A stretch of DNA of 64,000 nucleotides from contig CBDBNG010000001.1 of NCBI GenBank assembly GCA_965207995.1, forward strand, positions 186,001-250,000, written 5' to 3'. The position numbers and the translations under genes are program-made. The DNA is from DAOUKH01 sp965207995 (lineage in GTDB: Bacteria; Chloroflexota; Dehalococcoidia; SHYB01). Of this stretch, positions 43,948-52,801 are shown piece after piece. How positions within the stretch are numbered: the stretch's first letter is position 1; every line of letters begins with the position of its first letter. The notes below the pieces were generated by a model that saw only the letters and a program-made list of their open reading frames with translations, searched no databases and was not told where the DNA came from.

Positions 43948-45126
43948 CTAGAGAATGATCTTGGCCTCGCGCAGCCGCGCGATCTTCGCCGCGTCGTAGC
44001 CGTACTCGGCCAAGACCTCATCGGTGTGCTGCCCGTGGAGCGGTGCCGGCGTCGTGATGCGCGGCGGGTTCTTCGACAGGCGCGTCGGCGGAGCCAGAAG
44101 CCGCGTACGGCCCGCTTCAGGGTGCATCACGTCCGTCATCATGCCGTTGGCCTCGACCTGCTCGGACGCGAACACCTCCTCGCGCTTGACGATGGGCGCG
44201 TAAGGGATGTCCGCTGCGTCGAGGAGCGGTATCCACTCCCCGCGGGGCTTGCTGGCGAAGACGGCCTCTAGCACGCCGTAGAGCTCGATGCTGTGCTCCG
44301 CCCGGCCAGTCGAGACGGCGTAGCTGGGGTCGGCAGCGAGGTGCTCGAGATTCGCCGCCTCGCAAAAGCGGGCCCATTCGGCGTCGGTGACCACAACCAG
44401 CATGAGCCATTCACCGTCGGCGCAGAGGTAGGGCTGGTAGACCGCCTGGTTCCAGGCGGGCCGGCCCTTGCCGCGCCGCGACTCCGGCTCGACGAGCTCG
44501 ACGGCCTGCAACGCGATCGCCGCGTGCATGAGGGACGTCTCGACCTTCTGCCCGTGGCCCGTCCGCTCCCGGTTGTAGAGGGCCAGCGCGACGCCGTAAC
44601 TCAGCAGCATCGGGGCCGACGTGTCGGAGGTCATGATGCCCGTACCGAGCGGCGTCCCGTCCGGCAGGGAGCGGTGCATCATGCCGGTGACGGCCTGCAC
44701 CAGCATGTCGTAGGCGATCTTCGACGCATACGGGCCTTCCTTCCCGTAGGCGGAAAGCTCGACGTAGATGATGCGCGGATTCAACCGTTCGAAGACCTCG
44801 TAGCCCAGCCCAAGCCGCTTGGTGACCGCCGGTCGAAAATTCTGGATGAGCACGTCGGCGTCGCGAGCGAGGTCGAAGACCACCTCCCGGCCCTCGGGCT
44901 TTCGTATGTCGACGACGATGCCGCGCTTGCTCCGGTTGACGGCAAGGAAGGGAGGGCTATCGCCGACGTCCCCGCCCTGCGTCACGATGCGGCGGGCCTC
45001 GTCGCCCATCGGCGACTCCACCTTGATGACGTCGGCGCCCTGATCGGCGAGGTAGGCCGCCGTCCCCGGCGCCGCGAGCATGTTGCCGATCTCGATGACC
45101 TTGATGCCTTCCAAGACGGGCGGCAT
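43948..45126 (-). CDS. family III CoA-transferase (tandem paralogue B)
   Basis: CaiB/BaiF enzyme of 392 aa, with EGIKVIEIGNMLAAPGTAAY, LADQGADVIKVESPMGDE, GYEVFERLNPRIIYVELSAYG, catalytic Asp in MTSDTSAPMLLSYGVALALY and the end PLHGQHTDEVLAEYGYDAAK. Shares blocks such as ALYNRERTGHGQKVETSLMH with paralogue A. 58 bases separate the two. Possibly a heterodimeric or substrate-diversified pair. It follows metH by 82 bases on the same strand, probably under its own control. Confidence 0.9.
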   Translation of the reverse strand: MPPVLEGIKVIEIGNMLAAPGTAAYLADQGADVIKVESPMGDEARRIVTQGGDVGDSPPFLAVNRSKRGIVVDIRKPEGREVVFDLARDADVLIQNFRPAVTKRLGLGYEVFERLNPRIIYVELSAYGKEGPYASKIAYDMLVQAVTGMMHRSLPDGTPLGTGIMTSDTSAPMLLSYGVALALYNRERTGHGQKVETSLMHAAIALQAVELVEPESRRGKGRPAWNQAVYQPYLCADGEWLMLVVVTDAEWARFCEAANLEHLAADPSYAVSTGRAEHSIELYGVLEAVFASKPRGEWIPLLDAADIPYAPIVKREEVFASEQVEANGMMTDVMHPEAGRTRLLAPPTRLSKNPPRITTPAPLHGQHTDEVLAEYGYDAAKIARLREAKIIL

Positions 45127-45208
45127 GTCGGTGCGCTCCTAAGGAGGGCTTGCGCCAAGGGCTCCCGCCTCGGCGGCGTAACCATAGCACGCCGCCGCCT
45201 CACAAGGA

Positions 45209-48200
45209 CTAGCGGGCGGGCGCGAACTCCCCTTCCAAGGCCTCAGTGTCGGCCTCCGACAGGTTAAAGTACTTGGCGTCGGGGTGGTGGAAGACGAGGG
45301 CGCTCACCGAGCTTTCGGGGTCCATCATGTGGCCCTCGGTCAGCGCGACGCCCGTCCGTTCCTCAGCTTCGAGCAGGCGGAACAGTTTCTCCTGGTCTTC
45401 GAGCCGCGGGCAGGCGGGATAGCCGAAGGAGTACCGCTTCCCGCGGTACCGCGCCTTGAACAGCATCTCCTTGGTGGTCCCCGGCGAGTCGGCAAACCCC
45501 CACGCCTGACGAATCCGCTGGTGCACGAGCTCGGCGAAGCCCTCCGCCGACTCGATAGCCAGCGCGTGCAGCGCGTGGCTGTTCAGATACTCGCCCTCGT
45601 CGCGCCACCGGTCCGCTATCTCACGCACCGAGCCGACCGTGGTCACGAACATCGCCACGTAGTCCATGCGCCCCGACTCCACCGGCGCGGCGTAGTCGGC
45701 CAGGCACAGGCCGTCGCCCTCGCGCTGGCGCCCGAAGAGGAAGCGTTCGATCACCGTCTCCCCGTCTGGCGCGTAGATGAGCAGTTGGCGGCCGTCGGAC
45801 TGGGCGGGGAACCACTTGAAGACGGCGCGGGCGCTGATCTCCGGCGCGGCGAGCATGGCCTCTTCGACCTCCCGCACCTGCCGGCGAAGGCGCTGCGCCT
45901 TCTCGTCGCCCCGTTCCAGCGCCTCGGCAAACCGGCCCCGATAGCCCAGGTGCCGGACGTACAACATCTGCGGGTTGATGAAGGAAAAGATCTCGTCTAG
46001 GTTGTAGTCGCTGAGCACGTGCAGCTTGAGGTCGGGCGGCGTCGGAATGTCGACGTCGGCCCGAACCGACGCGGCCCGCTCCGCCCTGGCGGGGGCGGCC
46101 TCAACGGTCCGAGGCCTCTGTTCACTGGCGAGCGTCTCGCCCTCCTCCAGCAGGCGCGACGCAAGGTCCTCGCGTCGCTCGCCGTCCATGAGCGTATTTG
46201 CCAGGCCCAGACCGTCCATCGCGTCGCGGGCGTAGGCGACCAAGCCGTCGTACTCCGGCGCGATGCGCAGCCGTGTGAAGCGGTTGGAGAGCGCGGCCCC
46301 GCCGACGAGGATCGGCGCGTCGACGCCGGCATCGGTCAGGTCGCGCGCCGTCTCCACCATCATCTGCGCGGATTTCACCAGCAACCCCGACAGTCCGATG
46401 GCGTCGGGCGCGTGTTGCTGCACCGCTGTGATCAGGTCTTGCGGCGGCACCTTGATGCCGAGGTTGACCACCTCGTAACCGTTGTTGGACAGCACGATGT
46501 CCACGAGGTTCTTGCCGATATCGTGGACGTCGCCCTTCACGGTGGCGAGGATGATCTTGCCCTTCACCGAGCCGCCGGCCTTCTCCATGTGCGGCTCGAG
46601 GTGGGTCACCGCCGCCTTCATCGCCTCCGCCGACTGCAGCACCTCGGCGACGATGAGCCGGTTGTCGTTGAAGAGCCGCCCCACTTCCTCCATGCCCGCC
46701 ATGAGCGGCCCGTTGATGATCGCCATCGGCGGACGCTCGGCCAGCGCGAGGTCAAGGTCGTCGGTCAGGCCCTCCTTGGTGCCTTCGATGACGCAGCGCG
46801 CCAGCCGCTCATCGAGTGGAAGCGCGGCTCGGGCCTCCGTGGTGGCCACCGGCTTGCGCTCGCGGAAATGCGCCGCAAAGGCCGCGATGGGGTCGTCGCC
46901 GCGCCAGAAGATCAGGTCTTCGGCGAGCCGCCGGTCATCTTCCGGAATGCTGGGGTAGCGCTCCAGTTTCTCCGTGTTGACGATGGCCATGTCGAGGCCC
47001 GCCTGCACGCAGTGGTACAGGAATACCGAGTTCAGCGTCTCCCGCCCCGCCGGGGGCAGTCCGAACGAGACATTGGAGACGCCCAGGACGGTCTTGCAAC
47101 GGGGCAGGGCCTCTTTGATCAGCCGGACGCCTTCGATCGTCTCCACACCAGAGCCGATGTAGTTCTCGTCGCCCGTGCCTACGGGGAAGACCAGCGGGTC
47201 GAAGACGATGTCCTCCGGCGCCACGCCATACTTCCCCGTCAAGATGTCGTGTGAGCGCTGCGCGATGGCGAGCTTGCGCTCGCGGGTGATCGCCTGTGCC
47301 TGCTCCTTGTCCTCGTCGATACAGCCGACGACGAGCGCCGCGCCGTAGCGCTTCGCCAGCGGAACGACCTGTTGGAAGCGCTCCTCGCCGTCCTCCAGAT
47401 TCACACTGTTGATCAGTGACTTGCCCGGGGTCAGCTTCAGCGCCTCCGCGATCACCGCCGCGTCGGTGGAGTCGATGACGATCGGCGTCTTCACCTTCTT
47501 CGTCAGCGCGCCGAGGAAGACGGTTACGTCCTCGATTTCGTCGCGGTCGGGGTCTTGAAGACAGACGTCGAGCAGGTGCGCTCCGCCCCTGACTTGGTTG
47601 CGCCCCACCTCCGCCGCTTCTTCGATGCTGCCTTCGTTGACCAGGCGGCGGAACTTGCGGCTGCCCAGCACATTGGCGCGCTCGCCGACGAGCACGGGGC
47701 GCGTGTCCTCGTCGACGATGAGGGTGTCCAAGCCCGAGAGCCGCGTGACCGACGGTACCTCGGCCGCCCGTGGCGACTTCGACTCGGCGGCGCGGGCGAT
47801 GCGCTCGATGTGTTCGGGAACGGTGCCGCAGCAGCCGCCGAGCACGTTGACCCAGCCGTTGCCGGCGAACCGCTCCAGCACGGTGGCGATCATCTCCGGC
47901 GTCTCGTTGTAGCGGCCGTCCTCGTCGGGAAGCCCGGCGTTCGGAAGACATGCGACGGGGAACTGCGAGATCGCCGCCAGCGTGCGCACATGGTCCGTCA
48001 TGAATTCGGGCCCGGTGGCGCAGTTCAGCCCAATCCAGAGCAGATCGTGATGGGCGAAGCTGGTGTAGAAGGCCTCAATGTCCTGCCCGCCCAGGATCGT
48101 CCCCATCGTCTCGATGGTCGCCTGGAGGGCCACGGGGAGGTCGAGGCCGGTCGCCGCCCGCGCCTGGTCGATCCCTTCCAACGCGGCCTTCACGTTCAGC

Positions 48201-48718
48201 GGGTCCTGCGACGTCTCCACGAGCAGAAAGTCGGCGCCGCCCGCTCCGAGTGCGGCGGCCGCCGTTCGGTAGGAATCGACGAGCTCGTCCCACGTCGTCC
48301 CGCCGGTGACCGAGAGGCTCTTCGTCGTGGGGCCGAGGGAACCGGCGACCCAGCGGGGCCGCTCCTCCGTGGCGAAGGCGTCGGCGGCGCGGCGCGCGAT
48401 TTCGGCGGCGGCGCGTCCGATCTCCTCCGCCTCCTCCGCTATGTCGTACTCGGCGAGCACGATCGGCATCGCGCCGAATGAGTTCGTCTCGATGATGTCG
48501 GCCCCGGCTTCGAGGAAGCCGCGGTGAATGCCCTCGATGGCGTCGGGCCGGGTGAGGTTCAGACGTTCGTTGCAGCCGTCGTAGTCCTCGCCCCCGAAGT
48601 CGTCTGGGCCGAGCCCGAGCGCCTGGATGCTCGTCCCCATGGCGCCGTCGGCAATGAGAATCCGCCGCGCAAGGGCGCGGCGAAGACGTTCGATGCTGTG
48701 CGGCGGCGCGGGAGGCAC
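45209..48718 (-). CDS. metH: cobalamin-dependent methionine synthase
   Basis: Four-module enzyme of 1169 aa that methylates homocysteine from methyltetrahydrofolate. The homocysteine module ends with the Zn-binding GGCCGTVPEHI near residue 300. The pterin module follows with NVLGSRKFRRL. The B12 module has GDVHDIGKNLVDIVLSNNGY near residue 745 with the Co-ligating His. The reactivation module ends with YPACPRLEDQEKLF and HHPDAKYF. GTG start. All modules intact. Part of a minus-strand sulfur cluster. No cobalamin riboswitch fits in the 81-base gap upstream. Confidence 0.97.
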   Translation of the reverse strand: MPPAPPHSIERLRRALARRILIADGAMGTSIQALGLGPDDFGGEDYDGCNERLNLTRPDAIEGIHRGFLEAGADIIETNSFGAMPIVLAEYDIAEEAEEIGRAAAEIARRAADAFATEERPRWVAGSLGPTTKSLSVTGGTTWDELVDSYRTAAAALGAGGADFLLVETSQDPLNVKAALEGIDQARAATGLDLPVALQATIETMGTILGGQDIEAFYTSFAHHDLLWIGLNCATGPEFMTDHVRTLAAISQFPVACLPNAGLPDEDGRYNETPEMIATVLERFAGNGWVNVLGGCCGTVPEHIERIARAAESKSPRAAEVPSVTRLSGLDTLIVDEDTRPVLVGERANVLGSRKFRRLVNEGSIEEAAEVGRNQVRGGAHLLDVCLQDPDRDEIEDVTVFLGALTKKVKTPIVIDSTDAAVIAEALKLTPGKSLINSVNLEDGEERFQQVVPLAKRYGAALVVGCIDEDKEQAQAITRERKLAIAQRSHDILTGKYGVAPEDIVFDPLVFPVGTGDENYIGSGVETIEGVRLIKEALPRCKTVLGVSNVSFGLPPAGRETLNSVFLYHCVQAGLDMAIVNTEKLERYPSIPEDDRRLAEDLIFWRGDDPIAAFAAHFRERKPVATTEARAALPLDERLARCVIEGTKEGLTDDLDLALAERPPMAIINGPLMAGMEEVGRLFNDNRLIVAEVLQSAEAMKAAVTHLEPHMEKAGGSVKGKIILATVKGDVHDIGKNLVDIVLSNNGYEVVNLGIKVPPQDLITAVQQHAPDAIGLSGLLVKSAQMMVETARDLTDAGVDAPILVGGAALSNRFTRLRIAPEYDGLVAYARDAMDGLGLANTLMDGERREDLASRLLEEGETLASEQRPRTVEAAPARAERAASVRADVDIPTPPDLKLHVLSDYNLDEIFSFINPQMLYVRHLGYRGRFAEALERGDEKAQRLRRQVREVEEAMLAAPEISARAVFKWFPAQSDGRQLLIYAPDGETVIERFLFGRQREGDGLCLADYAAPVESGRMDYVAMFVTTVGSVREIADRWRDEGEYLNSHALHALAIESAEGFAELVHQRIRQAWGFADSPGTTKEMLFKARYRGKRYSFGYPACPRLEDQEKLFRLLEAEERTGVALTEGHMMDPESSVSALVFHHPDAKYFNLSEADTEALEGEFAPAR

Positions 48719-48741
48719 GGCGGGACCTCGCGGGGAGAATC

Positions 48742-48763
48742 GGCTCGTTTCATTATACGAGCC
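48742..48763 (-). promoter_or_regulatory. hairpin over a -10-like element upstream of metH
   Basis: Arms GGCTCGT and ACGAGCC, perfect over seven bases, enclose a TATAAT hexamer (48757-48752) 34 bases upstream of the metH start. This could be a repressor operator over the promoter. The -35 is weak. Inference only. Confidence 0.4.
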
Positions 48764-48799
48764 ACCCCTGGGAGCCGTACGCCGCTCTCTGTTGGCGCG

Positions 48800-49348
48800 C
48801 TAGTCTTTCGCCGCGCTGCCAGGCGAGAAGGGCTGCACCTCACCGGTCTCCGGGTCGAACGAGCAGCGCCACGACTTGTTGATGTTCGCCCCATAGACGT
48901 GGACCGCCAACGCCGGCTCGTCCTCAATCGCGACCGAGTGGATGTCGTTCGGCGGGAGCATCGTCACCGTCTTCCCCGCCGTCGCCTCGATTGGCGCCTG
49001 TGCCTCGATCTCCACCCGCCACGGCGCCGACCCGTCGTCCTTGCGTTGGTAGACGGTGTTGCGCTCCGTGCCTCGGAGCACTCCGATCACCGCCCACGTC
49101 GTGTGGTTGTGCGTCGGCGTCACCGTCCCCGGTTTCCATGAGACAGCCTGGACGAAGAGGCGGTCGCTGAGGTGGATGTTGACGTTTTCTTTCGGGAACG
49201 CCTCGCCGCCCAGATCGGCCAGACAGTCGGGGCGGCTGATGAGCTTCGCCACCAGCGGCTCGACCGCCGCCACGGCCTCCTCATCGCTCAGATCCCTGGC
49301 GGTGATGGCCTCGCAGTCGGCGACGAACGCCTGCACGGTATACGGCAT
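48800..49348 (-). CDS. thiol-dioxygenase-like cupin
   Basis: Cupin of 182 aa resembling the cysteine/3-mercaptopropionate dioxygenase group. The Fe ligands are visible as THNHTTWAVIGVLRGTE near residues 79-95 (two His) and LPPNDIHSVAIE near residue 129, with the ensuing AVHVYG strand. It would oxidise a thiol to a sulfinate with O2. One base separates it from the permease stop, and metH follows after 81 bases. The neighbours suggest sulfur amino acid or organosulfur metabolism. Confidence 0.8.
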   Translation of the reverse strand: MPYTVQAFVADCEAITARDLSDEEAVAAVEPLVAKLISRPDCLADLGGEAFPKENVNIHLSDRLFVQAVSWKPGTVTPTHNHTTWAVIGVLRGTERNTVYQRKDDGSAPWRVEIEAQAPIEATAGKTVTMLPPNDIHSVAIEDEPALAVHVYGANINKSWRCSFDPETGEVQPFSPGSAAKD

Positions 49349-49349
49349 A

Positions 49350-50216
49350 TTAGGAGTCCCCTTCCATCGTCGATTCGTGCCAGTGCAGCGCCCGCCGCTC
49401 GACGAGCGCGGCGGCGGCGGTGAACAGCAGTCCGACTACCATGAGCGTGATCACGGCCCCGAAGAGTGTGGGCATGTCGAGGTTATTCTGCGAGACGTTG
49501 ATCACGTTGCCCAGCCCGGAGTCGCCGGAGAACCACTCGGCAAGCATCGCCCCGATGATCGCGAAGGGTATCGTAATCCGCACCGCGGCGAAGAGGTACG
49601 GCAGCGAGCTCGGCGCCCGCAACCGCCAGAAGACCTCCCACCGCGACGCCCGCAGCGAGCGGAGGAAGTCCAGCGCGCCGGGGTTCACCGACCGGAACCC
49701 GATGACGCCGTTCACCAGCAATGGAAAGAAGGCGAGCAGTGCCGCGATGACCACCTTCGGCGCCGCGCCGAAGCCGAACCAGATCACCAGCAGCGGAGCC
49801 ACCGCCACCAGCGGTGTCACCTTCGCCAGCACCGCCAGCGGGTAGATGGTCCGTTCCAGATAGAGCGAGTGCGCCATCAGCGCCGCGAGCACGACGGCGA
49901 TTGCACCGCCGGCGGCGAATCCGGCGACGGCCCGCCACGTCGTCGTCAGTCCCTCCGAGGCGAAGAAGCCGAAGTCGGAACAGAGCCGGTCAAGCACCAC
50001 CGTCGGCGCGGGCAGTATGTATTCCGGCGTCCCGTCGATGCGCACGTAGAGCTCCCATCCCAGGCCCAGGAGAACCAAGGCCAGCGCCGGCGGCAGGGCG
50101 TACGCCGCGGCAGGCGCCGCGGAGTTCCACAAAGCAGCGCCCAGACTGCGCGCTAGCCGCCCCGCGTCCACGCCCTCCGGCGCCGACGCGCGGGCGCGCT
50201 CAAGCGGCCGATCCAT
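49350..50216 (-). CDS. ABC transporter permease, sulfonate/nitrate/taurine type
   Basis: Inner-membrane permease of 288 aa with about six helices. The EAA-type coupling loop is near LRASRWEVFWRLRAPSSLPYL, and GFAAGGAIAVVLAALMAHS plus NNLDMPTLFGAVITLMVVG fit SsuC/TauC-like members. It overlaps the ATPase gene by 17 bases and the cupin follows after one base. No periplasmic binding protein gene is present in the window, so the substrate is unresolved. Confidence 0.88.
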   Translation of the reverse strand: MDRPLERARASAPEGVDAGRLARSLGAALWNSAAPAAAYALPPALALVLLGLGWELYVRIDGTPEYILPAPTVVLDRLCSDFGFFASEGLTTTWRAVAGFAAGGAIAVVLAALMAHSLYLERTIYPLAVLAKVTPLVAVAPLLVIWFGFGAAPKVVIAALLAFFPLLVNGVIGFRSVNPGALDFLRSLRASRWEVFWRLRAPSSLPYLFAAVRITIPFAIIGAMLAEWFSGDSGLGNVINVSQNNLDMPTLFGAVITLMVVGLLFTAAAALVERRALHWHESTMEGDS

Positions 50217-51015
50217 AGGCCGCTCCTAGCTCCAGCAGTCGCTGGACTTCGTCGACATAGCCGAGAAAGGCCTCGCTGCGCTCGACGGCCGTCTCGCGGG
50301 GCCGGGGTAGGTCGACTAAGACCTCCCCCGCGATGCGTCCCGGCGGACCGTCCATGACCAGCACCCGGTCCGCCATCGCAACCGCCTCGACGATGCTGTG
50401 CGTCACCATGATCGCCGTCGCGCCTGAGCGCTCCCAAAGGCGCAGGATCTCGTAGCGCATTGCCGCCCGCGTGATCTCGTCGAGCGCGCCCAGCGGCTCG
50501 TCGAGCAGCAGCACTTCGGGACCGATGGCCAGCGCCCGCGCCAGGGCCGCCCGCTGCTTCATCCCGCCCGAAAGCTGCCGGGGGTAGAAATTGCGGAACT
50601 CATCCAGCCCCACCAGCTCGACAGACCGAGCCGCGGCATCGTCGGCGTCCTCTCCGCCTCCGTTGACCTCGAGGGCAAGCCGCACGTTGCGCTCCACGTC
50701 GAGCCAGGGGAGCAGCGACGGGTCCTGAAAGACGAAGCCGATAGCCTTTCGTGCCTGCGCCACGTCCGGCGCTGCGCCGCCGATCTCGATCGCGCCCTCG
50801 GTGGGTGCGAGTAGGCCGCCGAGGGTTCGCAGCAGCGTCGTCTTGCCGCAGCCGCTCGCCCCGACGATCGCGACGAACTCGCTGCGGGCCGCCTCGAGGC
50901 TCGTCCCGCGCAACGCCTCGACGCCGCCGTTCCGCGACGGGTAGCGCACGCCGACGCCGTGCGCCGCGACGTGCGCGCCGCCATCTCGCTCTATCGGGGT
51001 GTCGTTCGGGCTCAT
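50200..51015 (-). CDS. ABC transporter ATPase, sulfonate/nitrate/taurine type
   Basis: Nucleotide-binding subunit of 271 aa: Walker A GASGCGKTTLLRTLGG near residue 52, signature LSGGMKQRAALARAL near residue 148, Walker B VLLLDEPLGALDEITR and the switch His in MVTHSIVEAV. First gene of the minus-strand cluster ATPase-permease-cupin-metH. Works with the permease encoded next; the missing binding protein may be encoded elsewhere. Confidence 0.9.
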   Translation of the reverse strand: MSPNDTPIERDGGAHVAAHGVGVRYPSRNGGVEALRGTSLEAARSEFVAIVGASGCGKTTLLRTLGGLLAPTEGAIEIGGAAPDVAQARKAIGFVFQDPSLLPWLDVERNVRLALEVNGGGEDADDAAARSVELVGLDEFRNFYPRQLSGGMKQRAALARALAIGPEVLLLDEPLGALDEITRAAMRYEILRLWERSGATAIMVTHSIVEAVAMADRVLVMDGPPGRIAGEVLVDLPRPRETAVERSEAFLGYVDEVQRLLELGAAYGSAA

Positions 51016-51140
51016 GCGCGGACCGCCCCGCCGTACTCATGCCCTTCTGTAGGGCCGTAACCGGCTGGGTGGGGCAATTCTAGCACGGGGCCCCGATGTG
51101 GTACTGTGCGTAGGGACCCCGCAGGGCCCCGGCGGCGGTC

Positions 51141-51404
51141 ATGGAAGACGCGGAATTCATCACCGAGTTGAAAGCGAAAATCGAAGCCTCGTCGGGCGTG
51201 GCGATTGAGTTCGAGGTCGACCGCGAGGACGGTCAGCGCTTCGCCATCGACCTCTCCGACTCGCCGCCCAAGGTCGTCTTCGGCGTCGACGCCATCGAGA
51301 ACGCCGGCCTCGCCCGCATGTTCAGCCAATACGCCATCCTCTGCCTGAAGGAAGGCCGCGAAGTCGGCAAGGAAGAGTTCCTGCTCTACCTCCGCCGCAA
51401 CTGA
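51141..51404 (+). CDS. small protein of unknown function
   Basis: Frame of 87 aa with an acidic, alternating hydrophobic pattern (FITELKAKIEASSGVAIEFE, DGQRFAIDLSDSPPKVVFG) predicting an alpha/beta fold, no membrane segment or signal peptide. The high content of Glu/Asp/Lys and a sensible codon pattern support a real gene. No family recognised. Separated by 23 bases from a second small unknown on the same strand. Confidence 0.6.
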   Translation: MEDAEFITELKAKIEASSGVAIEFEVDREDGQRFAIDLSDSPPKVVFGVDAIENAGLARMFSQYAILCLKEGREVGKEEFLLYLRRN

Positions 51405-51427
51405 CCCGCGACGCCGGGAGGAACAAC

Positions 51428-51757
51428 GTGGCACGAGACGCCGAGACCCTGAAGGCCCTGAAGGTCGCCGGAGCCAACCTGCGGCGAGCCGTCGAGGCGA
51501 ACGAACGCTATGCGCACTATGCCGCCCTCTCCGTGCTCTCCCAAGCGATACTGGAAACCCTTCAGGGCATACGAGGCGTGCGCAACGAGGTCGCCCGGAC
51601 CCTGCCGCAGCGGCTGAATGAACTTCGACAAATCATGGACCTGCCCGAGCCAGCACTGAAGCAGTTGGAGAGGGGCGAGAAAGAGTTCCTCAGCGGCCTT
51701 CGCGCCGGCCCCGCGAGCAAGGCAAAGCTGGGCTTCCTCAACCGCTTCCGGGTGTAG
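51428..51757 (+). CDS. helical protein of unknown function
   Basis: Frame of 109 aa from GTG, preceded by a GGGAGGA ribosome binding site. Nearly all helical: LKALKVAGANLRRAVEANER, ALSVLSQAILETLQGIRGVR, LPQRLNELRQIMDL and a basic end KAKLGFLNRFRV. No family recognised. Adjacent to the 87-aa gene, with which it may form an operon. Confidence 0.6.
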   Translation: MARDAETLKALKVAGANLRRAVEANERYAHYAALSVLSQAILETLQGIRGVRNEVARTLPQRLNELRQIMDLPEPALKQLERGEKEFLSGLRAGPASKAKLGFLNRFRV

Positions 51758-51848
51758 TCCTCGCTGCCGTTCTTGTCCCGGCAGTTTCCTTGCCCACCTT
51801 ATCGCCTGCGGGCTATCATGGGCCGCGCTGCAAAGAAGGAGAGGCTCA

Positions 51849-52343
51849 ATGCCCCTGGTGATCACCCCCGAGGCCGAAGCGCTCAAGGACGTCGAGTCCG
51901 ACCCCATCGTCGTTGAGATCGAGAAGCACGATATTCAGAACTTCGCCACCGCCATCGCGTGGCCCAACAAGCCGGACCCGGCCTACTACGACGAGGCCAC
52001 CGGCGGAGCCTCCGAGTACGGCTCCATCATCGCTCCTCCCAGCTTCGGGACGCGCCTCGGCTTCATCGGCGGCATCTACGACAAGGTCAAGAACGCCCTG
52101 CCCAAGTACCGCGTCGGTCTCAACGGCGGGCTCGAATACATCCGCAAGGCGCCCATTCGTCCCGGCGACACGCTCACCGGCCGGGGCAAATTGGCCAACC
52201 TGAAGGAAAGCCCACGCGACGACGGGGGCGCAATGCTCCTCGTCACCTTCGAGGGCAACTTCACCAACCAGGACGGCGCGGACGTCCTCACGTCCCGCAT
52301 GACCCTCATCTGGATGTACGGCAAGGAGGACCTCAACGGCTAG
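51849..52343 (+). CDS. MaoC-fold dehydratase, N-terminal-type subunit
   Basis: Hot-dog protein of 164 aa resembling the MaoC_dehydrat_N/FAS1-type group: VVEIEKHDIQNFATAIAWPN near residue 20, IIAPPSFGTRLGF near residue 57, GGLEYIRKAPIRPGDTL near residue 93. Such proteins pair with a second MaoC half to hydrate enoyl-CoA. AAGGAGAGG precedes the ATG. The partner is encoded 28 bases later. Confidence 0.85.
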   Translation: MPLVITPEAEALKDVESDPIVVEIEKHDIQNFATAIAWPNKPDPAYYDEATGGASEYGSIIAPPSFGTRLGFIGGIYDKVKNALPKYRVGLNGGLEYIRKAPIRPGDTLTGRGKLANLKESPRDDGGAMLLVTFEGNFTNQDGADVLTSRMTLIWMYGKEDLNG

Positions 52344-52371
52344 GCGCCCGGCGCCTCCGGAGAGCAACGAA

Positions 52372-52794
52372 ATGACGGCGCGCACATTCAACGATGTACA
52401 AGTAGGCGACGAGCTTGAGCCCTACTCGGTCAAGGCCGGGTACATGGAGCTGAACCGCTTCGCCGCGGCCAACAACGAGTTCGTCATGATCCACATGGAC
52501 CCCGACTTCTCCAAGAACGTGGCCAAGCTCCCCGACGTGATCGTCATGGGCAACCTCAAGCTGGCCTACATCGCCAACATGCTCGACAACTGGCGCGGAG
52601 GCGCGGGCTGGGTGAGCCGCCTTGAGGTCTCCTTCCGCGGCATGGATCCCGTCAACGAGACGCTCACCGCCAGGGGTGTCGTCAAGGCCAAGCGGGAGGA
52701 GGACGGCGAGAAGCTCGTCGATCTCGACGTCTGGGTCGAGAACGGGGAGGGGAAGAAGACCACCCCAGGATCGGCCACGGTCTCCCTGCCCTAG
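52372..52794 (+). CDS. MaoC-fold dehydratase, C-terminal-type subunit
   Basis: Hot-dog protein of 140 aa starting with the FNDVQVGDELEPYSV strand typical of MaoC proteins, followed by ELNRFAAANNEFVMIHMDPD (hydratase-2-like D..H region) and VSRLEVSFRGMDPVNETL. Together with the 164-aa protein it would form a heteromeric enoyl-CoA hydratase. Seven bases separate its stop from the next CoA-transferase ATG. Confidence 0.85.
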   Translation: MTARTFNDVQVGDELEPYSVKAGYMELNRFAAANNEFVMIHMDPDFSKNVAKLPDVIVMGNLKLAYIANMLDNWRGGAGWVSRLEVSFRGMDPVNETLTARGVVKAKREEDGEKLVDLDVWVENGEGKKTTPGSATVSLP

Positions 52795-52801
52795 ACCCCG
52801 T

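Noticed and set aside
46019..47254. 411-aa plus-strand ORF
   Set aside because: Antisense to metH, which has all catalytic modules in the minus frame.
48719..48799. Cobalamin riboswitch before metH
   Set aside because: The gap is only 81 bases and has no B12-box; only a hairpin over a -10-like element is visible.
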